Shown piece after piece: positions 58,234-64,000 of a stretch of DNA of 64,000 nucleotides. This DNA comes from Pseudonocardia petroleophila (GTDB taxonomy: Bacteria; Actinomycetota; Actinomycetes; Mycobacteriales; Pseudonocardiaceae): positions 4,905,501 through 4,969,500 of the forward strand of contig NZ_CP060131.1 in NCBI RefSeq assembly GCF_014235185.1, read 5' to 3'. The first letter of the stretch is position 1. Every line of letters begins with the position of its first letter. The notes beneath the pieces were generated by a model, which saw only the letters and a program-made list of their open reading frames with translations, did not search any database and was not told the DNA's origin. A program made the translations under genes and the position numbers.

Positions 58234-59990
58234 CCGCCCCGAGACGGGGCTCCCGGTGGCCCGGACCGCACCCGGCCGCGGCTCGGGACGATCACCCCGA
58301 GGGTGCTCGCTCCGGGGGGCTCCCGGGCGGGCCGACCGCGTCGGGGCGGGACCCCCTGCTGCGGATGATCGTCCTCGCCCGGCCGCGCGGGGCCCGGTTC
58401 GCGCTCGGCGTCCTGGCCGGGGCCGTCGCCACCGCGTCCGCGGTCGCCCTGCTCGCCACCGCCGCCTGGCTGATCAGCACGGCCGCCGCGCAGCCGCCGA
58501 TCACCGCGCTGAGCGTCGCCGTCGTCGCGACGCGGGCGCTCGGCGTCACCCGCGGGACGGCCCGGTACCTCGAACGCCTCATCACCCACGACGCCGCGCT
58601 GCGCACCCTGTCCGACGTGCGGGTCCGCGTCTACGAGCGGCTCGCGCGCACCGAGCCGGTGCGCCGGTTCCGCTCCGGCGACCTGGTGACGCGGCTGGTC
58701 GGCGACACCGACGCCACCCAAGACCTGCTGATCCGCGGGCTCACCCCGCCCGCGGCCGCGCTCGTCACCGGGGCCGGGGTCGTCGGGCTGTCGACGGCGG
58801 TGCTCGTGCCCGGCGGCGCGCTGCTCGCCGCGGGGCTGCTCCTCGGCGGGGTCGCGGTGCCGCTGCTGGCCGCCGCGGCCGGTCGCGGTCCGGGTCGCCG
58901 GGCCGCCGCGGCCAGGGCGGAGCTGTCGACCGCGCTCGTCGACGCCCTGCACGGCGCCCCCGACCTGCACGCCCACGGCGCGATGCCCGCCGCCGTGGCC
59001 CGGGTGGAGGCGGCCGACGCCGCGCTCACCCGGACCGCCCGCCGCGACGCGACGCTGCTCGGCCTCGGGGCGGGGGCGTCCGCGCTGGTCGCGGGCCTGA
59101 CGGTGTGGGGAACGCTGCTGCTCGGCGTCGCCGCCGTCGACGACCTCGGCACCGTCGGCCTCGCGGTGCTGGTGCTCACCGCGCTCGCCGCGTTCGAGAT
59201 CGTCGCCCCGCTCCCGGCGGTCGCCGCGCGCCTGGGCGGCCTGCGGGCCGCGGGCGCCCGCCTGTTCGACGTCCTCGACGCCCCGCCCGCGGTGACCCGG
59301 CGGCCCGCCGCGCCCGTGCGCGACGAGCCGGGCCTGCGGATCCGCGACCTGCGCGTCCGCTACGGGCCGGACGAGCCGTGGGTCCTCGACGGTCTCGACC
59401 TCGACCTGCCGCCGGGTCGCCGGATCGCCGTCGTCGGGCCGAGCGGGGTGGGCAAGTCGACGCTGGCGGCGGTGCTGTTCCGGTTCCGCGACCCCGACGC
59501 CGGCACCGTGCACCTCGACGGCGTCGACGTCACCACGCAGGACCCCGACGACGTCCGCCGCGTGATCGGCGGCGTCCCCGCCGACCCCCACGTGTTCGAC
59601 GCGACGGTGCGCGCCAACCTGCTCCTCGCCCGCCCCGGCGCCACCGACGCGGAGCTGTCGGCGGTGCTCGACCGCGTCCGGCTGACCGCGCCGCTGGCCC
59701 CCGCGGGCGGGCTCGACGCCGAGACCGGCCCGCACGGCGACCGGCTCTCCGGCGGCATGCGCACCCGGCTCGCGCTGGCCAGGGCCCTGCTCGCCGACCC
59801 GCGCGTCCTCGTCCTCGACGAGCCGACCGCCCACCTCGACCCCGAGACCCGCGACGCCGTGCTCGCCGACGTCCTGGCCGCCACCCGCGGCCGCACGCTC
59901 GTCCTCGTCACCCACGACCCGGCGGGGCTCGACGCGCTCGACGAGGTGGTGGAGCTCAGCTCGGCGCGCCGGACTCCGGCAGCACGGTGA
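58230..59990 (+). CDS. cydC: Thiol reductant ABC exporter subunit CydC
   Basis: A 586-residue ABC half-transporter, coupled to cydD (ATGA). Walker A GPSGVGKST and Walker B VLVLDEPTAHLD are intact. The Q-loop reads GGVPADPHVFDAT, lacking the usual Gln, and the signature reads LSGGMRTR, so its ATP site may be partly degenerate while CydD's is canonical. The N-terminus has about 40 extra disordered residues. Its 3' end overlaps the convergent DUF4032 gene by 35 bp. Confidence 0.92.
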   Translation: MTAPRRGSRWPGPHPAAARDDHPEGARSGGLPGGPTASGRDPLLRMIVLARPRGARFALGVLAGAVATASAVALLATAAWLISTAAAQPPITALSVAVVATRALGVTRGTARYLERLITHDAALRTLSDVRVRVYERLARTEPVRRFRSGDLVTRLVGDTDATQDLLIRGLTPPAAALVTGAGVVGLSTAVLVPGGALLAAGLLLGGVAVPLLAAAAGRGPGRRAAAARAELSTALVDALHGAPDLHAHGAMPAAVARVEAADAALTRTARRDATLLGLGAGASALVAGLTVWGTLLLGVAAVDDLGTVGLAVLVLTALAAFEIVAPLPAVAARLGGLRAAGARLFDVLDAPPAVTRRPAAPVRDEPGLRIRDLRVRYGPDEPWVLDGLDLDLPPGRRIAVVGPSGVGKSTLAAVLFRFRDPDAGTVHLDGVDVTTQDPDDVRRVIGGVPADPHVFDATVRANLLLARPGATDAELSAVLDRVRLTAPLAPAGGLDAETGPHGDRLSGGMRTRLALARALLADPRVLVLDEPTAHLDPETRDAVLADVLAATRGRTLVLVTHDPAGLDALDEVVELSSARRTPAAR

Positions 59991-61185
59991 GCGTCTTCGG
60001 GGTGGCGGGCAGGATCCGCTGCACGTAGGACCGGGCCGCCGCGGTGGTCCCGACGTCGGTGCCGGCCTGCTCCGAGAGGAACCAGCGGTGCTCGAGGATC
60101 TCGTGGAACAGCTCGGCGGGGGCCAGGCGGTCGGACAGCTCCGGCGGGACCATCGCCATCACGCGGTCGTAGACCTCGGAGCGCCAGCGGTGCCCGGCCA
60201 CCGTCTCCGGCACCTGACGGCCCTCCTTCTGCTCCAGGTAGGCCCGGTAGCTGACCACGTCGTTGAGCAGGCGGCGCGCCTGGTTCTCCGTGACCTGCAG
60301 GCCGGTGAGCACGAACAGCCGGTGCCGGTGCCGGCCGGACTCCGCGACGCGCGTGTGCACCTTGAGCCGCGTGCCCTCCGCCGTGGTGACCAGCTCGATC
60401 TCGTCGACGTCGAAGCCCAGCTCGTTGAGCCGGTCGACCCGCTCGGCCACGCGGTAGCGCTGCTCGTCGGGGCGCATCAGCTCCTCGCGCGTCAGCTCGT
60501 CCCACAGGGCGTGGTAGCGCGCCGGGAGCTCCGCGGCGATCCGGATCGGGTCGACGTCGTCGGGCAGCAGCCCGCCCGCCTGCAGGTCGAGCAGCTCGCC
60601 GCCGACGCGCTCCACGGCGTAGTCGATGTCGAACCCGCGCTGGCCGTCGGTGAGCGAGGGGTGCAGCTCCGCGGTCTCGGCGTCGACCAGGTAGGCGGCG
60701 ACGCTGCCCGCGTCCGGGCGGAACAGGGTGTTCGACAGCGAGCAGTCGCCCCAGAACAGCCCGGCCAGGTGCAGCCGCGCGAGCAGCTCGACCATCGCGT
60801 CGATCAGCTGGTCGGTGGGCTGCTGGGTGTGCCCGTGGGAGAACACGTAGCGGTAGGACATCGAGTAGTCCAGGAAGCGGGTCACGAGGATCGCGTCCTG
60901 GCCGTCGCCGCGCTCGACGCAGATGCCGAGCACCGACACCGCCGGCATCTCCATCGCCTCCAGCTCGCCGAGCAGGCGGTACTCCCGCCGGGCGAGCCGC
61001 TCGTCGATCTCCTTGAGCGCGTAGACCATGCCGTCGACCTCGACGAAGCGCACCACGTGCCGCGAGATGCCGCGCTGGGCGACCTCGAGGAGGTGGTCGT
61101 CGACCCACTCCTCCAGCGGCGTGGCCCACGGGAGCGTCAGCAGCCCCGCCGCGTGCGCCGCCGGGGGGCGGAAGATGAAGCGCAT
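59956..61185 (-). CDS. DUF4032 domain protein with lipopolysaccharide-kinase-like N-terminus
   Basis: A 409-residue protein. The N-terminal half is a protein-kinase-like fold: Lys in VYALKEI, and LARLHLAGLFWGDCSLSNTLF is the catalytic-loop equivalent with Asp and Asn, followed by YLVDAETAEL as the DFG-like metal site. The C-terminal part is DUF4032 (HRLFVLTGLQVTENQARRLL, EILEHRWFLSEQAG). Function unknown; a small-molecule or lipid kinase is plausible. It is downstream of and coupled to the FabG-like SDR gene (TGATG). Confidence 0.83.
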   Translation of the reverse strand: MRFIFRPPAAHAAGLLTLPWATPLEEWVDDHLLEVAQRGISRHVVRFVEVDGMVYALKEIDERLARREYRLLGELEAMEMPAVSVLGICVERGDGQDAILVTRFLDYSMSYRYVFSHGHTQQPTDQLIDAMVELLARLHLAGLFWGDCSLSNTLFRPDAGSVAAYLVDAETAELHPSLTDGQRGFDIDYAVERVGGELLDLQAGGLLPDDVDPIRIAAELPARYHALWDELTREELMRPDEQRYRVAERVDRLNELGFDVDEIELVTTAEGTRLKVHTRVAESGRHRHRLFVLTGLQVTENQARRLLNDVVSYRAYLEQKEGRQVPETVAGHRWRSEVYDRVMAMVPPELSDRLAPAELFHEILEHRWFLSEQAGTDVGTTAAARSYVQRILPATPKTLTVLPESGAPS

Positions 61186-61958
61186 CAGGCCTTCGGTCCG
61201 CCTGCGACGTAGATGACCTGCCCCGAGACGAAGCCGGCCCCGTCGCTGACCAGGAACGACACCGTGTGCGCGATGTCCTCGGGCTGACCGGCGCGGGCCA
61301 CCGGGATCTGCGCGGCGCGCGCGGACACGTAGGTCTCCCAGTCCTCGCCGATCCGCTCCGCCGTCGCCTTCGTCATGTCGCTGACGATGAACCCGGGGGC
61401 GATGCAGTTGGCGGTGACGCCGAACTTGCCCAGCTCGATCGCCAGCGTCTTCGTGAAGCCCTGCAGGCCCGCCTTCGCGGTGGCGTAGTTGGCCTGGCCG
61501 CGGTTGCCCAGCGCCGAGGTTGACGACAGGTTGACGATCCGGCCCCACTTCGCGGCCACCATGTGCTGCTGCACGGCCTTGCTCATGAGGAACGCGCCGC
61601 GCAGGTGCACGCCCATGACCGAGTCCCAGTCGAGCTCGGTCATCTTGAACAGCAGGTTGTCGCGGGTGATCCCGGCGTTGTTGACGAGCACGGTCGGCGC
61701 GCCCAGCTCGGCCTCGACGCGGGCCACCGCCGCGGCGACGGCGTCGGCGTCGGCGACGTCAGCGCCCACCGCGAGGGCCCGCCCGCCCCCGGCGACGATC
61801 GCGTCCACGGGGGTCTTCGCAGCCGACTCCTCGAGGTCCAGCACCGCGACCGCCATCCCGTCGCGCGCCAGGCGCAGGGCGGTGGCGGCACCCAGGCCGC
61901 GCGCCCCACCGGTCACGATGGCCACCCGCTGGTCGCTCGTCAGCTGGTCGTTCGTCAT
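61185..61958 (-). CDS. 3-oxoacyl-ACP reductase-like SDR (FabG family)
   Basis: A 257-residue SDR: cofactor loop TGGARGLGAATA, NNAGITRDNLLFKM (strongly FabG-like), catalytic Ser/Tyr/Lys in NLSSTSALGNRGQANYATAKAG and IAPGFIVSDMT. It reduces a 3-oxoacyl thioester with NADPH, in fatty acid or polyhydroxyalkanoate-type metabolism. ATG 61958. The 275 bp upstream to the arfA-like gene hold only a small GTCAC-N6-GTGAC inverted repeat (62140-62155). Confidence 0.9.
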   Translation of the reverse strand: MTNDQLTSDQRVAIVTGGARGLGAATALRLARDGMAVAVLDLEESAAKTPVDAIVAGGGRALAVGADVADADAVAAAVARVEAELGAPTVLVNNAGITRDNLLFKMTELDWDSVMGVHLRGAFLMSKAVQQHMVAAKWGRIVNLSSTSALGNRGQANYATAKAGLQGFTKTLAIELGKFGVTANCIAPGFIVSDMTKATAERIGEDWETYVSARAAQIPVARAGQPEDIAHTVSFLVSDGAGFVSGQVIYVAGGPKA

Positions 61959-62233
61959 CTGGGCACTCCTCGTCGCACGGCTCGGTCGGGCCTGATCCTT
62001 CCACCCACCGGGGTGCGGCCGCGGATGGACCGACCGGCCCAGCGTTCCTGGCCCGTCCGGGGCAGCCCGCCGCCGCCGGTCCCCGCAGCACGACCGCTGA
62101 CCGCTCGTCCCCGCGGGGGTGACGACCCGTGTCCTCTCCGTCACCGTTCCGTGACCTGGATGGGCGACCGTTCGCCCCGGTGTCGGGGGGCGCCCCCGGT
62201 CGTCCTCCCCCGTGAGTCTCCGCCGCTATCGGA

Positions 62234-63373
62234 ATGCGAGGGCCCGTGAGCTCTGCCGATCGATCCCGTGACCGCTCCGGCCCGGCCTGGCTGCCGCTGG
62301 CCGCCGCCGCACTGGTGGTGCCGACCGTGCTGGCCGGCCTCACGCTGCTGTGGCCGCGCCCGCAGATCGAGGGCGAGCTGACGCGCACCGCGACGGAGTC
62401 GCTCGCCGCCGCCGGACTCACCGGCGCCGGGGTGGCGTTCACCGGCCGCGACGCCGTCGTCACCGGGCTCGACGGCCCGGACGCCGCGCGGGCCGTCGAG
62501 ATCGTGCAGGGCGTGGACGGGGTCCGGATCGCGCAGCTGCCCGCCGGCGGCGCGGGTGCGGAGACGGGCCCGGGCGACGGGACCGGGACCGGGGACGGGG
62601 CGGGTCCGGACGCGGCCGCGAGCGCGCCGTTCGGGATCGCGCGCCGGGGGGCCGACGTCGTCCTGACCGGCGTCGTCGGCTCCGAGGCGGAGCGCGACGC
62701 CCTCGTCGCCGCGGCCACCGAGCAGGCGGGTGGCGCCACCGTCGTCGACGAGCTGACCGTCACCCCGGGTGCCCTGCCCCAGCCCGGGGTCACCACGACG
62801 AGCGTCGGGGCGATCGCCGCCCTGCTCGGCGCCGTGCCCGCCGACATCGCGACCTCGATCGACGGCGACACCCTGACCCTGACCGGCACCGCCCCGGACT
62901 CGGCGTCGGCCCAGGCCGCGGGGGCCGCCCTGGGCGCGCTGCTGCCGGGCACGACCGTCGACAACCAGCTCGCCGTCGCGGGCGGGGGTGCGGCGGCGTC
63001 CGGCGAGCTCGACGACGCGGGCAAGCGGGAGCTGCAGACCGCGATCGACGCCCTCGTCGCCGGTGCCCCGATCACGTTCGAGCCGAACAGCCCGGCGCTC
63101 ACCGCGAGCGGCGCCGCCACCGTCGACGGCATCGTCACGCTCGTCGCGCTGGTGCCCGGGGCGCGGGTACAGGTCGACGGCTACGTCGCCACCGGGCCCG
63201 GCGACGGCGTGCTCACCGCGCAGGAGCTGTCCGACCAGCGCGCGGCCGCCGTCCGCGACGCGCTGGTGGCCGGTGGGGTGCCCGCCGACAACATCACCGC
63301 ACGCGGTCTCGGCGAGGGCGACACCCCGGCGGCCCAGGCGGCCGGGCGCCGCGTCGAGATCACCGTCGTCTGA
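62234..63373 (+). CDS. ArfA-like protein: BON and OmpA-like domains
   Basis: A 379-residue envelope protein. One transmembrane anchor lies near residues 18-40 (WLPLAAAALVVPTVLAGLTL), then BON-like repeats (ARRGADVVLTGVVGSEAERD) and a C-terminal OmpA peptidoglycan-binding domain (ITFEPNSPALTASGAATVD, DQRAAAVRDALVAGGV, GRRVEITVV). The plan matches M. tuberculosis ArfA (Rv0899), linked to ammonia release and acid adaptation. Two small membrane-protein genes follow, as in arfABC. GTG 62246 is a possible alternative start. Confidence 0.85.
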   Translation: MRGPVSSADRSRDRSGPAWLPLAAAALVVPTVLAGLTLLWPRPQIEGELTRTATESLAAAGLTGAGVAFTGRDAVVTGLDGPDAARAVEIVQGVDGVRIAQLPAGGAGAETGPGDGTGTGDGAGPDAAASAPFGIARRGADVVLTGVVGSEAERDALVAAATEQAGGATVVDELTVTPGALPQPGVTTTSVGAIAALLGAVPADIATSIDGDTLTLTGTAPDSASAQAAGAALGALLPGTTVDNQLAVAGGGAAASGELDDAGKRELQTAIDALVAGAPITFEPNSPALTASGAATVDGIVTLVALVPGARVQVDGYVATGPGDGVLTAQELSDQRAAAVRDALVAGGVPADNITARGLGEGDTPAAQAAGRRVEITVV

Positions 63374-63408
63374 GTCCCCCGTCCGCATCCGCTCGAGGAG
63401 GAGTCGTC

Positions 63409-63570
63409 GTGCTCTGGTTGTTCGCCCAGGTCTGGGTCTGGTTGATCGTCGCGCTGGCGCTCGGGGTGCTGGCCGGCTGGCTGTTCTGGGCCCGCCCGCT
63501 GCGCCGCCGGGTCGCCGAGCTCGAGTCCTCCCGCGGTCAGGCGGCGCCGCCGTCCCGCTCCGCCGCCTGA
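63409..63570 (+). CDS. ArfB-like small membrane protein
   Basis: A 53-residue protein with one transmembrane helix (LFAQVWVWLIVALALGVLAG) and a basic cytoplasmic tail. GTG 63409 follows a strong GAGGAGGAG. It starts with the same W-L-x-x-Q-x-W-x-W pattern as the next protein, so the two look like paralogues. Its position after the arfA-like gene matches Rv0900 (ArfB). Confidence 0.75.
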   Translation: MLWLFAQVWVWLIVALALGVLAGWLFWARPLRRRVAELESSRGQAAPPSRSAA

Positions 63571-63606
63571 CCCATCCGCTCCCGCACCGCTCTCTGGAGG
63601 AACACC

Positions 63607-64000
63607 GTGTCTTGGCTCTACGGGCAGACCTGGCTCTGGTACCTGCTGGCGTTCCTGGTCGGCGTGCTGCTGGCCTGGCTGCTCCTGGTGGTCCCGGCCG
63701 GGCGGCGGCTGCGGGCGCTGGAGCGCGGGCGGCCGGCCGCGGGCCCGGACGGGCGGGACCGGCCCGCCCCCGCGGCGGCGGAGCCCGTCGCGCTGCGCAA
63801 GGACGAGCGCCGGCCCGCGGTGGACGACGCGGTCACCGAGCAGATTCCGGCCGTCGACCCCGCGCTGAGCATCCTGGACACCTCGCGCTCGCGCCCCGAC
63901 CTCGCCGCCGGGGCCACCGCCGCCGGGCTGGGGGCGGCCGGCCTGGGGGCGGCCGGGCTGGGGGCGGCCGGGCTCACCGCCGCGGACGACAGCGAGACCA
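63607..64000 (+). CDS. ArfC-like membrane protein (3' truncated by window)
   Basis: 131 codons are present before the window ends. GTG 63607 follows CTGGAGG. One transmembrane helix (LYGQTWLWYLLAFLVGVLLA) is followed by a long charged region and an Ala/Gly/Leu repeat (GLGAA three times, from a 15-bp DNA repeat near 63926-63970). Position and plan match ArfC (Rv0901). The C-terminus lies outside the window. Confidence 0.72.
   Translation, partial: MSWLYGQTWLWYLLAFLVGVLLAWLLLVVPAGRRLRALERGRPAAGPDGRDRPAPAAAEPVALRKDERRPAVDDAVTEQIPAVDPALSILDTSRSRPDLAAGATAAGLGAAGLGAAGLGAAGLTAADDSET

Noticed and set aside
1..64000. tRNA, rRNA, riboswitch or insertion sequence genes
   Set aside because: Reading by eye I saw no cloverleaf with a conserved T-loop, no rRNA-like stretch and no transposase or terminal inverted repeats. 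A tRNAscan/Infernal run would be needed to exclude small RNAs.

Overview
This window is a high-GC, gene-dense stretch of an actinobacterial chromosome. The gene content points to the Pseudonocardiaceae, and I would guess Pseudonocardia or a close relative: an F420-type luciferase-like enzyme, a DUF742 protein, a HelR-type RNA polymerase ATPase, a SigB/SigF-class sigma factor, a SigL-like ECF sigma factor with a zinc anti-sigma factor, and an arfABC-like operon. Many start codons are GTG, and many lie only 6-8 nt downstream of a TAnnnT -10 element, so leaderless transcripts look common. I saw no rRNA, tRNA, CRISPR array, prophage or insertion sequence.

Layout. 1-7760 is a sugar or cyclitol type catabolic region: the end of an IolE-like isomerase gene, a Gfo/Idh gene broken by an internal deletion, a 0.95-kb gene-free tract with a 27-bp tandem repeat, a VOC/WYL-regulator pair, and a LacI-controlled operon (PhyH dioxygenase, SDR, Gfo/Idh dehydrogenase). 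7762-14166 holds an acyl-CoA dehydrogenase, RecQ, a lipoprotein amidase and HelR. 14233-19819 looks like a general-stress island: a SigF-class sigma gene with its own consensus promoter, then DJ-1/PfpI, DUF2945, DksA/TraR and HAD-GH65 genes, most with a GGGTA(C/T) element at the start. 19878-26763 holds a striking fusion of a degenerate ATP-dependent DNA ligase with a degenerate LytS-type histidine kinase, divergent from a DUF3516 helicase, followed by a small protein of unknown function and a PAS-GGDEF-EAL protein.

26774-31763 has single genes (acyl-CoA dehydrogenase, orphan DUF742 protein, Pr6Pr membrane protein, LLM oxidoreductase, Nudix, DUF4126-like membrane protein). 31800-39312 is a translationally coupled molybdenum hydroxylase operon that includes a CoxS-CoxG fusion, an enoyl-CoA hydratase and, upstream, an acyl-CoA ligase divergent from a PadR regulator. 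This looks like activation and hydroxylation of an unknown acid. 39341-45745 has a sulfite-oxidase-like enzyme with its reductase, a MarR/ABC-exporter pair and small operons. 45804-50902 is mutA-mutB-meaB (methylmalonyl-CoA mutase).

51019-54029 is an ECF sigma/anti-sigma pair divergent from a three-gene operon for a secreted protein, a DUF6529 membrane protein and a Rieske lipoprotein. Two mirror-image TGAACC-N16-CGTGTG promoters share one palindromic -35 region between them. 54163-59990 is cydABDC behind a TACA/TGTA-type operator. The right end carries a DUF4032 kinase-like protein, a FabG-like SDR and an arfABC-like operon cut by the window edge.

All functions are read from motifs and family resemblance by eye. 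No database search was run.
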